57,410 nucleotides of DNA from positions 1 through 57,410 of the forward strand of contig CAMDJP010000015.1 of assembly GCA_945900775.1 (NCBI GenBank), read 5' to 3'. A program made the position numbers and the translations under genes. This document shows, in pieces, positions 23,507 to 32,823 of this stretch; position 1 is the stretch's first letter, and the number at the start of each line of letters is the position of its first letter. A model generated the notes under the pieces. The model saw only the letters and a program-made list of their open reading frames with translations, was not told the DNA's origin and ran no database searches. This DNA is from Akkermansia muciniphila (GTDB lineage Bacteria; Verrucomicrobiota; Verrucomicrobiia; Limisphaerales; SIAT01).

Positions 23507-24289
23507 GTGCCAACGCACGTTATCGCTGTCGCCAACCAAAAAGGTGGCGTTGGCAAAACCACCACGACCGTGAATCTCGCGGCCTGCCTCGCTGCGCAGG
23601 GTCGGCGTGTGCTGCTCATAGACATTGACCCGCAGGCCAACGCCACCAGCGGCGTCGGTCTCGAGAAGCACGAAGACGCCAGCGCTTACGGACCGTTGCT
23701 CGGGGAGGGGAAGCTTGCCGAGAAGATTCAGCGCACTGCGTTCGACCGACTTGATGTTATCCCCGGTGAAGTGGACATGTGTGGCCTCGAGGTGGAACTC
23801 GCGCGTGCGGAGAATCATCTTCAGCGGCTGCGCTTGGCGCTCGAGCCGATTCGCGCTGCCGGCACTTACGAGGTCATCTTGCTCGATAACCCGCCTTCGC
23901 TCGGCATTCTCACGCTCAACGCCTTCGTCGCCGCCGACTGGGTGATCGTGCCTCTCCAGTGCGAGTATTACGCGCTTGAGGGGATTTCGATGGCCAATCG
24001 CATCCTTGTCCAACTCCGCGACGGCGGAGTGAACCCGCGACTGTCGTTACTCGGCGTGGTGATGACGATGTTTGATGGTCGCACCCGGCTTTCCGCTCAG
24101 GTGGTAGAGGAGGTCCGTCGGCATTTTGGCGAGTTGGTTTTCGAGACGTACATCCCGCGTAACTCCCGCCTCGCTGAAGCGCCGAGTCACGGTAAGCCGA
24201 TTCTCCACTACGACAAGTACAGCACTGGTGCGGCCGCTTACGACGTGCTGGCGCAAGAAGTCGCCACACGGCTGAAATTGCGTGCGTAG
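23507..24289 (+). CDS. parA: ParA/Soj-type partition ATPase
   Basis: The 260-aa protein starts at a GTG (23507), overlapping an out-of-frame ATG at 23505. It has the deviant Walker A KGGVGKTT (Lys12 to Thr19), the switch motif LLIDIDPQANAT and the Walker B region VILLDNPPSLGILTLNAFVAADWVIVPLQ. This is a chromosomal Soj/ParA for origin segregation. No parB or parS-like site (TGTTTCACGTGAAACA type) lies next to it, so it is either an orphan or separated from its partner. It is divergent from thiH, and the PQQ-type gene lies 62 bp downstream. Confidence 0.93.
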   Translation: MPTHVIAVANQKGGVGKTTTTVNLAACLAAQGRRVLLIDIDPQANATSGVGLEKHEDASAYGPLLGEGKLAEKIQRTAFDRLDVIPGEVDMCGLEVELARAENHLQRLRLALEPIRAAGTYEVILLDNPPSLGILTLNAFVAADWVIVPLQCEYYALEGISMANRILVQLRDGGVNPRLSLLGVVMTMFDGRTRLSAQVVEEVRRHFGELVFETYIPRNSRLAEAPSHGKPILHYDKYSTGAAAYDVLAQEVATRLKLRA

Positions 24290-24351
24290 GCCGGCATCGG
24301 CGCATAAAGGGTTGCGAATTTGTCGCGCTCCGTTATCGTCTGCCCCCACAA

Positions 24352-25638
24352 ATGAAGACTGATAATCGCTCATTCTTTTTCGTCGTCGCGCTTTTCGCCG
24401 GCCTCTCCTTGAATGCCGCCGATTGGTCGCAGTATCGCGGACCGAACCTCGACGGCAGCACCGCCGAGAAGGTCCAGTGGCCGGCTGGCGGGCCGAAGTC
24501 GCTCTGGAAGGTGCCGACGCCCGATGGCTTCGGTTCGTTTGTGGTTTCCGATGGCAAAGCCTGCACCATCGTCACGCGTCTTCAGGACGGTGCGCCGCAG
24601 GAAACACTCGTCGCTCTCGATGCTAATACTGGCCGTGAGTTGTGGGCGACTAGTCTCGCCGCAGTGAGTAAATACGGTGGTGGTGGTGACGCCGGTACGC
24701 CGACGAACAAGGGTGGCGATGGGGCTCGCTCCACGCCGGCGTTCGATGGCGACCGAGTGTACACGCTGAATTCGCGGCTCAGTCTCACTTGCTTTGATGC
24801 GAAGAGCGGCAAGTCCCTCTGGAGCCACGACTTTCTCAAGGAATTCGCCGGTGTGAACATCAAGTGGGAAAACGCCGCTTCGCCGGTGATTGATGGCAAC
24901 CTTGTCTATGTCGCGGGTGGTGGCGCGGGTCAGTCGCTTCTCGCCTTCAATAAGACTGATGGCAAGCTCGCGTGGAAGACCGGCACCGAGACCATCACGC
25001 ATTCCACGCCGGTCGTCGCCACCATCCACGGCGTGCGGCAGGTAGTTTACTTCACGCAGAGCGGTCTTGTCTCCGTTGCTGCGCAGACCGGCGCGTCGCT
25101 CTGGAAGCAGGCGTTCAAGTTCGCCGTCTCCACCGCCATCACGCCGATTGTGGGAGGCGACATCGTTTATTGCGCGGCCGGCTATGGGGTCGGCTCCGGC
25201 GCATACAAGATTAGCAAGAGTGGTAACGCCTTCACCTCCACCGAACTCTGGCGCAGCACGGGCAACCAGCCCGTGGCGAATCACTGGTCCACGCCTGTGT
25301 ACAAGGACGGCCACCTGTACGGAATGTTCCAGTTCAAGGAATATGGCGACGGTCCACTCAAGTGCGTGGAGTTGGCTACTGGCAAGGTGAAGTGGGAGAA
25401 GGCAGGCTTTGGTCCGGGCAATGTCATCCTCGTGGATGGCAACGTGCTTGCGTTGTCGGATGCGGGCGATCTCGCGCTCGTCGCTGGTTCGCCAGTCGCT
25501 TACAAAGAACTGGGACGCACCAAGACGGTGACCGGTAAGTGTTGGTCCACACCGGTGCTCAGCAACGGCCGTGTGTACGTGCGCAGCACTAAGGAAGGCG
25601 CTTGTATCGACCTGTTGTCCAAGGTCGCCGCGCGGTAA
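24352..25638 (+). CDS. Exported PQQ-like beta-propeller protein
   Basis: The 428-aa product has a signal peptide (FFFVVALFAGLSLNA) and opens DWSQYRGPNLDGST, the typical start of PQQ-repeat quinoprotein/BamB-like propellers in Verrucomicrobiota and Planctomycetota. Blade motifs such as VALDANTGRELWATSL, CFDAKSGKSLWSHDF and LLAFNKTDGKLAWKT recur along the chain. It may be a periplasmic scaffold or dehydrogenase-like protein, but a catalytic function cannot be read from this. A perfect 8-bp hairpin follows at 25647-25665. Confidence 0.88.
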   Translation: MKTDNRSFFFVVALFAGLSLNAADWSQYRGPNLDGSTAEKVQWPAGGPKSLWKVPTPDGFGSFVVSDGKACTIVTRLQDGAPQETLVALDANTGRELWATSLAAVSKYGGGGDAGTPTNKGGDGARSTPAFDGDRVYTLNSRLSLTCFDAKSGKSLWSHDFLKEFAGVNIKWENAASPVIDGNLVYVAGGGAGQSLLAFNKTDGKLAWKTGTETITHSTPVVATIHGVRQVVYFTQSGLVSVAAQTGASLWKQAFKFAVSTAITPIVGGDIVYCAAGYGVGSGAYKISKSGNAFTSTELWRSTGNQPVANHWSTPVYKDGHLYGMFQFKEYGDGPLKCVELATGKVKWEKAGFGPGNVILVDGNVLALSDAGDLALVAGSPVAYKELGRTKTVTGKCWSTPVLSNGRVYVRSTKEGACIDLLSKVAAR

Positions 25639-25646
25639 CGAAATTG

Positions 25647-25665
25647 GCCGCAGGTTGCCTGCGGC
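25647..25665. terminator. Hairpin after the PQQ-like gene
   Basis: A perfect 8-bp stem GCCGCAGG / CCTGCGGC with a 3-base loop lies 8 bp after the stop codon. It has no T-run, so it may slow or stabilise the transcript end rather than act as a classic terminator. Confidence 0.45.
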
Positions 25666-25703
25666 GAGATTGAGTCTTCAGTATTTGGTGAAAGAAATTA
25701 TTT

Positions 25704-26423
25704 ATGGCAAAACAAATCGTGGAGATGCTCGTCGAGACGGCGACGATGGAGTTGCCGGACGTGAAGACCCTTCATCTGAAATGGCCCGAGGGCTATGACG
25801 CCGAGTTCAAGACCGGCCAGTTCATCACCGTCTACTGGCCACACAAGCAGAAGTACAAGCGCGCCTATTCGCTGAGCTCGTGCGCGCTCGACCGCGGCTT
25901 CTTCGATGTAACGGTAAAGCGCGACGGCAAGATGGGGACGAGCATTGTCGATTGGTGCGAGGCGGGCGACAAGCTCTTCGTCATTCCCCCTGTGGGCAAG
26001 TTCCTCCCAGCCTTCGAGCCCCTCGGCAAGCACCTCATCTGTATCGCTGGCGGCTCGGGCGTCACCCCTTTCCGTGGGTTCGTGCGTGAGGCCACGCGCC
26101 GCAATCTCGATACGCGCATCACGGTCCTCTATACTGTGCGCACGACGAAGGACATTATCTTCAACGAGGAGTTTCGCCAGTTGGAGAAGGAGAATCCGCG
26201 TTTCAAGTTTGAAGTCACCTGCACGCGGTTAGCGCCCGAGGATCCGTGGACCGGTCGGCGCGGGCGCATCACGGCCGAATGGGTGAAGTCGTTCATCGGC
26301 GACGCGGCGAGCACCGTCTTCTACGCCTGTGGTACGAACGAACTGGTGGCTGCCACCGAACATCTCGTGTTGGAGGAACTCAAGCTCGCCAAGGAACAGA
26401 TGCGCACCGAGAAGTGGGGCTGA
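25704..26423 (+). CDS. FAD/NAD(P)-binding oxidoreductase (ferredoxin-reductase fold)
   Basis: The 239-aa protein has the flavin motif KRAYSLSS (about residues 52-59), a GxxS-type phosphate segment (MGTSIVDWCEAGD), the nucleotide motif IAGGSGVTPFRGFVREA (about 113) and the terminal YACGTNELV. This is the two-domain ferredoxin-NADP reductase fold without a ferredoxin domain. It accepts electrons from NAD(P)H and passes them to an unidentified partner. It lies 66 bp downstream of the PQQ-type gene, and gcvT follows 83 bp later. Confidence 0.9.
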   Translation: MAKQIVEMLVETATMELPDVKTLHLKWPEGYDAEFKTGQFITVYWPHKQKYKRAYSLSSCALDRGFFDVTVKRDGKMGTSIVDWCEAGDKLFVIPPVGKFLPAFEPLGKHLICIAGGSGVTPFRGFVREATRRNLDTRITVLYTVRTTKDIIFNEEFRQLEKENPRFKFEVTCTRLAPEDPWTGRRGRITAEWVKSFIGDAASTVFYACGTNELVAATEHLVLEELKLAKEQMRTEKWG

Positions 26424-26506
26424 TCCGCTCTCGGCGAGCACTCTAAATTCCATTAACGCCGACTTTCCGCGCCAGTTTCTTTTCATCCTAATTCACCGTT
26501 CAACCC

Positions 26507-27655
26507 ATGACTCTCCAGAGAACACCCCTTTACGCAGCTCATGAGAGACTCGGTGCGCGACTTGTCGAATTCGGCGGCTGGGAGATGCCGGTGCAGTACA
26601 CCAGCATCATGGACGAACATCAGGCAGTACGTACGGCGGGAGGACTTTTCGACATCTCGCACATGGGCGAGGTGTGGGTGACTGGCGCCGAGGCAGCGAA
26701 CTTTCTCAACGCCACGCTCACGAACAACGTCGCCAAACTCGTTCCGGGCCAGGCGCAGTATTCGCTGCTCTGCAACGAGCGCGGCGGTGTGGTAGACGAT
26801 CTTTATCTCTATTGCGTCGGCAAGGAAACATTCCTGCTCATCATCAATGCCTCGCGCATCGAAGCGGATATGGAATGGTTGCGGGCTCGGCATGCCGTCT
26901 TCGCAAAGCGTGATGCGGTGCTGATGAGCAACGTCTCGGCTGAATACGGCGCGGTGGCAGTGCAGGGGCCGCGCGTTGCCGAATTCATTGACCAGATGTT
27001 CCCTGCCACCGGAACTATTAAGGCGGCGCGGCCAACGCAGTTGCTGAAGAATGAAGTAGACCTCTTCAACTTCGGTGGACGCGATGCCTTCGTAGCGCGC
27101 ACTGGCTACACTGGCGAAGACGGCTTCGAGATTGTCACCTCGGCAGAGAATATTGAGGCTGTCTGGAATCGTCTGTTGGAAGTTGGTCAACCGTTCGGAC
27201 TAAAGCCCGCTGGTCTCGGCGCGCGCGACACGCTGCGCACGGAGGCGTGCCTGCCGCTCTACGGCCACGAACTCGACGAAACGACCACACCAATCGAGGC
27301 AGGGCTCGGTTTCTTCGTCGCATTGGATAAAGGAGATTTCACGGGTCGTAGTGTGTTGGCGGAGCAGAAGACTAATGGCGTTTCCAGAAAATGTGTCGCC
27401 TTCAAGATGACTGAAAAATCCGCACCGCCACGGCCGCATTACCCGATTTGGAGTGCGGGGCCGGATGCGAAAAAGATTGGCGAAGCGGCTAGCGGCACGC
27501 AAAGTCCGTCGCTGAACATTGGCATCGGGCTGGGTTATGTTCCGACGGAATTCGCGCAACCCGAGACGCCGATTGAAATTGAAATCCGCGGGCGCCGTTC
27601 GCCCGCCGTCATCGTTAGAAAACCGATTTACAAACGGAAACCCGAGCAAACATGA
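26507..27655 (+). CDS. gcvT: Glycine-cleavage aminomethyltransferase (T-protein)
   Basis: GcvT transfers the methylene group from lipoyl-bound aminomethyl to tetrahydrofolate. The 382-aa protein starts MTLQRTPLYAAHERLGARLV and carries FGGWEMPVQYTSIMDEHQAVRTAGGLFDISHMGE, GYTGEDGFEI and LGARDTLRTEACLPLYGHELD. These are all standard, and the length is normal. Its TGA overlaps the gcvH ATG (ATGA), so the two are translationally coupled. gcvP is not in the window. Confidence 0.96.
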   Translation: MTLQRTPLYAAHERLGARLVEFGGWEMPVQYTSIMDEHQAVRTAGGLFDISHMGEVWVTGAEAANFLNATLTNNVAKLVPGQAQYSLLCNERGGVVDDLYLYCVGKETFLLIINASRIEADMEWLRARHAVFAKRDAVLMSNVSAEYGAVAVQGPRVAEFIDQMFPATGTIKAARPTQLLKNEVDLFNFGGRDAFVARTGYTGEDGFEIVTSAENIEAVWNRLLEVGQPFGLKPAGLGARDTLRTEACLPLYGHELDETTTPIEAGLGFFVALDKGDFTGRSVLAEQKTNGVSRKCVAFKMTEKSAPPRPHYPIWSAGPDAKKIGEAASGTQSPSLNIGIGLGYVPTEFAQPETPIEIEIRGRRSPAVIVRKPIYKRKPEQT

Positions 27656-28038
27656 GTACGCAGATTCCCGCTGATTTGAAATACGCCAAGTCGCACGAGT
27701 GGTCTCGCATCGTTGGCGACATCGCCACTGTGGGGATAACCGACCACGCGCAACATGAGTTGACCGACATCGTGTTTGTGGAATTTCCTGCGGTTGGCTC
27801 CGTGGTGAAGGCTGGCGAGGCCTGCGCTGTTGTTGAGTCGGTGAAGACCGCCAGCGACATCTACGCGCCGCTTTCGGGAGAAATTGTCGAGGTGAACAAG
27901 TCGGTGACTGATAATCCTGCACTCGTGAACACCGAGCCGGACACCGGTGGATGGTTCTTCAAACTCAAACTCAGCGCTCCCGCTGAAGCCGCGCAGCTTC
28001 TCTCTGCCGACCAATACCGCCAGCAAATCGGCGGCTGA
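27652..28038 (+). CDS. gcvH: Glycine-cleavage lipoyl carrier (H-protein)
   Basis: The 128-aa protein carries lipoate on Lys65 in VVESVKTASDIYAPLSG, the canonical GcvH site, and shuttles the aminomethyl intermediate between P, T and L proteins. It opens MSTQIPADLKYAKSHEWSRI, matching the family. The gene overlaps gcvT by 4 bp. The next gene, an N-acyl-D-amino-acid deacylase, starts only 8 bp after the stop and may share the transcript in place of the expected gcvP. Confidence 0.96.
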   Translation: MSTQIPADLKYAKSHEWSRIVGDIATVGITDHAQHELTDIVFVEFPAVGSVVKAGEACAVVESVKTASDIYAPLSGEIVEVNKSVTDNPALVNTEPDTGGWFFKLKLSAPAEAAQLLSADQYRQQIGG

Positions 28039-28045
28039 ACCCTCG

Positions 28046-29620
28046 ATGAACGTGCGGCGGGCATTCCTTCTTTTCGCCGCATTCGCTCTCCATCTCACAC
28101 TTCGCGCTGCGGACTTCGATCTCGTCGTGCGCGGTGGTCGTGTCGTTGATGGGTCCGGCAAGCCAGCCATTGAAGCCGATGTCGCTGTTCGCCGTGGACG
28201 TATTGTCGCGGTTGGAAAAGTGGCAGGGAAAGGTGATACGGAGATAAACGCGCGCGGTTTGGTTGTCGCGCCGGGCTTCATCGATGTCCATACCCACGCA
28301 GAGGAAGTGGACGAGCAACCGCGCGCAGAGAACTTTGTGCGGATGGGTGTGACGACCCTCGTGCTCGGCAACTGCGGTTCCTCTCGCCTCGATCTCGGAA
28401 AGTATTTCACGGAATTGTCGCGCACAAATGTCTCCGTGAACATCGCCAGTCTCATCGGCCATGGCACCGTGCGAAGCCAGGTCATGGGCGGATCCTTCCG
28501 TCGCCCACCGACCGCTGACGAGTTGATGCGCATGAAAGCGCTAGTCGAGCAAGCGATGCGCGACGGCGCGCTTGGAATCTCAACGGGGCTTATTTATCTG
28601 CCTGGTACATTCGCGACTGTGGAGGAGTTGGTCGCGTTGACGAAGGTGGTTGGTGTTCATGGGGGAATTTACGTCAGTCATCTGCGTAGTGAAGGTGAGA
28701 AAGTTTTTGAGGCTGTGAACGAAGCCGCGCGAATCGGCCGCGAAGCAGGTGTGCCCGTGCAACTATCGCATATCAAGGTCTCCGGCCGTGCCAACTGGGG
28801 TAAAGCCGAAGAACTCCTCTCGCACGTCCAGCGTTTGCGCGAGGGCGGTGTAGTAATCACGCACGACCAGTATCTTTACACCGCGTCTAGCACCAGCCTT
28901 TCGCAGCTTATTCCCGACGCCGCGCGCGAAGGTGGCGGCGATGCTTTTCGGAAGCGACTCGCTGGTCCGGAGCAGAAGGCGGCGATTCTCGTACAGATGA
29001 GGGAACGGTTGATCAAGAACGGCTATACGAACTGCGCACATGTCATGATTGCCGCATGCAAGTCGGATAGGGCGTTGGACGGGTTGAGTCTCCCGGAGGC
29101 CGCCAAACTGCGCCGCAAAAGCGACACGTTGGATGGCCAGCTCGAACTGGTGCTGGAGATCGAGGCGCTGGGTGGCGCAGGGGCGGTTTTTCACGGGATG
29201 AGGGAGGAAGACCTGCGCGTCTTCCTAGCCGATCCACGTACGATGTTCGCCTCGGACAGCGGTGTGCGGCGATTTGGCGAGGGCGTGCCGCACCCGCGCG
29301 GCTACGGCAACAATGCGCGCGTGCTGGCGCGATATGTGCGCGAATTTAAACTGCTGACGCTGGAAGAGGCGGTGCGGCGAATGACCGCCTTGCCCGGGGC
29401 GACCTTCCAACTGAAGGACCGCGGACAGATCAAGGAAGGTTTTGCCGCGGATCTCGTCGTGTTCGACTCGGAGAAAGTTCGGGAGAATTCGACCTTCGAG
29501 AAGCCGCACGCTTACGCGACCGGCTTCCGCCATGTGTTCGTCAACGGCGTCGAGGTCGTGCGCGAGGATGCGCACACCGGCGTTCGTTCAGGAGAAGTTC
29601 TGCGCCGCGCGCCGCGCTGA
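28046..29620 (+). CDS. N-acyl-D-amino-acid deacylase (exported amidohydrolase)
   Basis: The 524-aa protein has a hydrophobic signal peptide (RRAFLLFAAFALHLTLRA), then the D-aminoacylase opening DFDLVVRGGRVVDGSGKPAIEADVAV and the zinc motif PGFIDVHTH (His82, His84). Later blocks GNCGSS, VSHLRSEG, VQLSHIKVSG and FASDSGVRR match the family. These enzymes release D-amino acids from N-acyl conjugates, often from peptidoglycan or peptide turnover. The upstream in-frame start at 27947 lies inside gcvH and was rejected. The stop codon abuts that of the convergent tricorn gene with no base between. Confidence 0.92.
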   Translation: MNVRRAFLLFAAFALHLTLRAADFDLVVRGGRVVDGSGKPAIEADVAVRRGRIVAVGKVAGKGDTEINARGLVVAPGFIDVHTHAEEVDEQPRAENFVRMGVTTLVLGNCGSSRLDLGKYFTELSRTNVSVNIASLIGHGTVRSQVMGGSFRRPPTADELMRMKALVEQAMRDGALGISTGLIYLPGTFATVEELVALTKVVGVHGGIYVSHLRSEGEKVFEAVNEAARIGREAGVPVQLSHIKVSGRANWGKAEELLSHVQRLREGGVVITHDQYLYTASSTSLSQLIPDAAREGGGDAFRKRLAGPEQKAAILVQMRERLIKNGYTNCAHVMIAACKSDRALDGLSLPEAAKLRRKSDTLDGQLELVLEIEALGGAGAVFHGMREEDLRVFLADPRTMFASDSGVRRFGEGVPHPRGYGNNARVLARYVREFKLLTLEEAVRRMTALPGATFQLKDRGQIKEGFAADLVVFDSEKVRENSTFEKPHAYATGFRHVFVNGVEVVREDAHTGVRSGEVLRRAPR

Positions 29621-32600
29621 TTACTTCTTCGGCGCTAGAAGCTCAATGGCCTTGTCCAGCTGCGGGTCGCGGTTAGCGATCCAGTCCTCGGGCGTTTGCC
29701 AAATCTGCACATCTGGCTTCTCACCGTTGTTCTCCATGTTCGAGCCGTCCATGCGGTAGACGCCGCTGGAGGGAATGCGCGCGCCGGTACCATCGGTCAG
29801 GCGGAAGGCGCCGGTCCAGATGACATAGCCGGGCGTGGGCATGCCGACGATCTTGGCGAGGCCGCGTTGGCGCATCGCATAGGGGAACATCTCGCCATTG
29901 GAGTAGCTGTGCTCGTTCATCAGTACGATGATTGGCTTCTCCCAGGCGCGGGCAGGGGAAGGCTCGGGTTCGTCGTCGCGCGGGCGGTAAATGCCATGCT
30001 GCTTGCGTTCGAGCATATCGATGAGTGTATCGGAGATGTTACCACCGCGGTTGAACCGGACGTCGATAATCATAGCCTGTTTGCCGACGATGTATTCGTA
30101 GGCCTCGCGCTCGAATTGCAACTGATTGCTGGTCGACATCGCGGAGATGTGCAAGTAACCGATCTTGCCGCCGCTCTTCTCCTCGACACGCTTGCGCAGG
30201 TCGGCGATGCGATTGCGGTAATGGAGCGCCTCCCATTCATTCGGATGCATCACCTTGTACGCCACGCGCCGTGCGCCCTCGGGTTTCGGTTCGCTGTTCA
30301 CAAGGAACTCGAACTCGCGGTCGTGTTTGTTATTTATCAAACGGTAAAGGTGCTCGTCGGCGATGACGGACTGCTTGTTGATGGCGAGAACAAACTCGCC
30401 CGGCTTGATCCGTGTTTTCTCGAAAGAACCCGGAGCCCCCTCGGGCACGCTGGCGACCTTGAGACCGGGGCCGGTATGACGGTAGTCGAGCGTGAAGCCG
30501 AGATGCGGCGTGGTGACGTCGGGTCCGCCATTGACGATGGTGGAGAGCTCCGAATGAGAGGCTTCCAGTTCCCCGACCATCATTTGCAGTAGCGTAGAGA
30601 ATTCTTCGTTCAGCTCCACGCTGTCGAGGAGCGGTTCGTAGCGCTGGCGGATGGCCGCCCAGTCGCGTCCGTGAAAATTAGCGTCGTAGAAGAGGTGGTG
30701 GTAGGTCCGCCAGAACTGGACGAACGAGGCTCGCCGCTCGGCTGCGATATCGCGCTCGAACTCAGCGGTGAAGGTGACTTTGGTTGCTGCGCCGCCGACG
30801 GGCATCACATGCAGGTCGCCCGCTTGCACGAAGTTCATGCGTTTGCCGTCGCGCGAGAGCCGCAGGCCGATTTTGCCGCCACCCGTGGTGAGGCGCTTGG
30901 TCTCCTTGCCGTCATAGCTCACCGACCAGATGTCGCCCTCGGAGAGGAAATAGATGATGCCATCGACAGAAACGGTGAGGTCGCTCTGCGGCGCCTGTGC
31001 GGCAAAGCGGCGGATGCGGCTGGAGATGTCTTTGAAATCGATCTTCACCTCCACGGAGCCGCTTGGCTTCTCGAACTTGATATCGGTATCTTCGGTGCGA
31101 ACAGCCTCGGGAGTCAGCGGCAGGAGGTAAAGACCCTCGCCGTCACGATTGGAATGGAAGAGGAGGTGTTTGCCATCGGGTGTCCAAATGGGCTGGCTGT
31201 GGAAGGCGTTCAAGATGGTGACATTGATCGGCTCGCCGCCAGCGCTCGGCATAATCCAGATGTTCACGGAACGATTTTCGCCGCGCTTGGTGAAGGCAAT
31301 CCATTTCATATCCGGCGACCATTCGAAGTCCGCGCCACCGGATCCGCGTGCGTGCGTTCCGGGCACGCGGACGAGGCGCTTCGGCTCGACGGCCGCGCCA
31401 TTGGTGACGCTCAGCGCGTAGAGGCCACCTTCCTTGCCGGCGACCCAGAAGCCGAGTTGCTTGCCGTCGGGCGAGAGTTTCACGCGCGTCACATCCTCGT
31501 CGCGGTTCCAAAGCGGGCGGACGGCGAGAGAAGCGATATCCATCTCGTAGATGCGTGTGTTGAACTGCCGGTCCGAGGTGAAGAAGAGGCGTTTGCCGTC
31601 GGGTGACCAGGTGAAATCCGAGTCGTCGCCAGCCCATGTGGTGAGGCGGCGTGCGAAGTTCGCTGAGCGGCCGGCCACGCCCTTGGGCTTCTCAACAGGA
31701 ATCGTCCAGAGTTCGCCGCGCAGGCCGAAGGTGAAGAAGCGCCCGTCGGGCGAGAGCTCAGCCTCAGTCACGCCGTTCGTGAGTGCTTCGCGGCGTTGGG
31801 TGGTCTGCTTGTCGTCGGCGGCCGCGTGCAGGACGAGCTTTTGCGGTTTGGTCGCACTGCGTCGGAGTAGCCAGAGGTCTTGGTCGTGTTCGAAGGCGAT
31901 GTCGCCACTCTTCGCTGCCACAGTCGGGTAGCGGACCGCGCCATTGGTGAAGGTCGTGAGCTGCTTCATCTTACCATCGAGGCCGAGGGTCCAGAGGTTC
32001 GGCGAACGCAACGCATTGTCGGTGAACTTCGCAATCGACTCGTCAAGTCGGCTGACGCTCGGAGTCGGCTCGCCGACAGTCACGGTGAGCAGCGTTTTGT
32101 TGTCGAGAAAACGCGTCCAGAGATATTGCTGGTCGGATTTCGTCAGCGCGCGACTCTTGCTAGTGGCTGTGTCGAGAAGCCAGACCTGTGCCGCTGCCGA
32201 GCCAGTGTAACGCGGCCGATACCAGGGGAATCCGTAGCGACCGTACACCACGGTCTTTCCGTCAGGAGAGTAGTTTGGATAATTCAGCGCGGCGTAATCT
32301 TCACACAAGAGCTCGTTGCGCAGCGTGGCGATGTCTACTGTGAAGACTGAGTAGTTTTGCGAGTCGCGACGGCCGGAGAAAATGAGCTTCTTCCCATCAG
32401 GACTCCAGCCGTAAGCGGTTTCCGATCCGCCGTGCGAGGTGATCTGGCGGGGCTTGCCGCCAGCGGCGGGGATGATGTGGATGTCGGGATTGCCGGTGCG
32501 TTTGCTCGTGAAGGCGATCCATTTACCATCGGGCGAGAAGAGCGGGTTGGAGTCCATCTCCACATGTTGCGTTACCGGCACAGCACGACCGCCGACGCTT

Positions 32601-32770
32601 GGGGCTGTCCAGAGATCACCGCGATAGACGAACACGAGCTGCTGGCCATCCGGGCTGAGGGCAGGATGGCGCGCGCCAATGACCGGCTGCGGTTCGGGCG
32701 GTGTGAGTTGGGCGAGGAGGGGCGCTGTCGCGGTCAGAAGCAGAAAAATGGAGGCGGAGAGTTTAGGCAT
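29621..32770 (-). CDS. Tricorn-type protease (S41B) with beta-propellers and PDZ domain
   Basis: The 1049-aa protein has a signal peptide (SIFLLLTATAPLLA). Two WD-like propellers follow, built on repeated LSPDGQQLVFVYRGDLW-type blades, then a PDZ domain near residue 800. The S41 core comes last, with a Ser-His pair in EASHSELS, the nucleophile Ser957 in NEHSYSNGEMF and Glu1013 in MENNGEKPD. These match the four catalytic residues of archaeal tricorn (S745, H746, S965, E1023), and length and order agree. Tricorn degrades oligopeptides from larger proteases. The signal peptide places this copy outside the cytoplasm, unlike the archaeal enzyme. The start at 32770 avoids an implausible N-terminal extension. 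Confidence 0.94.
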   Translation of the reverse strand: MPKLSASIFLLLTATAPLLAQLTPPEPQPVIGARHPALSPDGQQLVFVYRGDLWTAPSVGGRAVPVTQHVEMDSNPLFSPDGKWIAFTSKRTGNPDIHIIPAAGGKPRQITSHGGSETAYGWSPDGKKLIFSGRRDSQNYSVFTVDIATLRNELLCEDYAALNYPNYSPDGKTVVYGRYGFPWYRPRYTGSAAAQVWLLDTATSKSRALTKSDQQYLWTRFLDNKTLLTVTVGEPTPSVSRLDESIAKFTDNALRSPNLWTLGLDGKMKQLTTFTNGAVRYPTVAAKSGDIAFEHDQDLWLLRRSATKPQKLVLHAAADDKQTTQRREALTNGVTEAELSPDGRFFTFGLRGELWTIPVEKPKGVAGRSANFARRLTTWAGDDSDFTWSPDGKRLFFTSDRQFNTRIYEMDIASLAVRPLWNRDEDVTRVKLSPDGKQLGFWVAGKEGGLYALSVTNGAAVEPKRLVRVPGTHARGSGGADFEWSPDMKWIAFTKRGENRSVNIWIMPSAGGEPINVTILNAFHSQPIWTPDGKHLLFHSNRDGEGLYLLPLTPEAVRTEDTDIKFEKPSGSVEVKIDFKDISSRIRRFAAQAPQSDLTVSVDGIIYFLSEGDIWSVSYDGKETKRLTTGGGKIGLRLSRDGKRMNFVQAGDLHVMPVGGAATKVTFTAEFERDIAAERRASFVQFWRTYHHLFYDANFHGRDWAAIRQRYEPLLDSVELNEEFSTLLQMMVGELEASHSELSTIVNGGPDVTTPHLGFTLDYRHTGPGLKVASVPEGAPGSFEKTRIKPGEFVLAINKQSVIADEHLYRLINNKHDREFEFLVNSEPKPEGARRVAYKVMHPNEWEALHYRNRIADLRKRVEEKSGGKIGYLHISAMSTSNQLQFEREAYEYIVGKQAMIIDVRFNRGGNISDTLIDMLERKQHGIYRPRDDEPEPSPARAWEKPIIVLMNEHSYSNGEMFPYAMRQRGLAKIVGMPTPGYVIWTGAFRLTDGTGARIPSSGVYRMDGSNMENNGEKPDVQIWQTPEDWIANRDPQLDKAIELLAPKK

Positions 32771-32823
32771 AAGAATATTTTGTGATGTGTTTCTAGCGGC
32801 TAACTGAGCCGATGGCAAAGGGT

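Noticed and set aside
24370-25314. 314-codon minus-strand frame opposite the PQQ-like gene
   Set aside because: The PQQ repeats on the plus strand are unmistakable; the opposite frame is Arg-rich shadow.
29696-31606. Two long plus-strand frames (298 and 311 codons) opposite the tricorn gene
   Set aside because: They lie antisense to a protein with clear propeller, PDZ and S41 motifs, and show no recognisable features.
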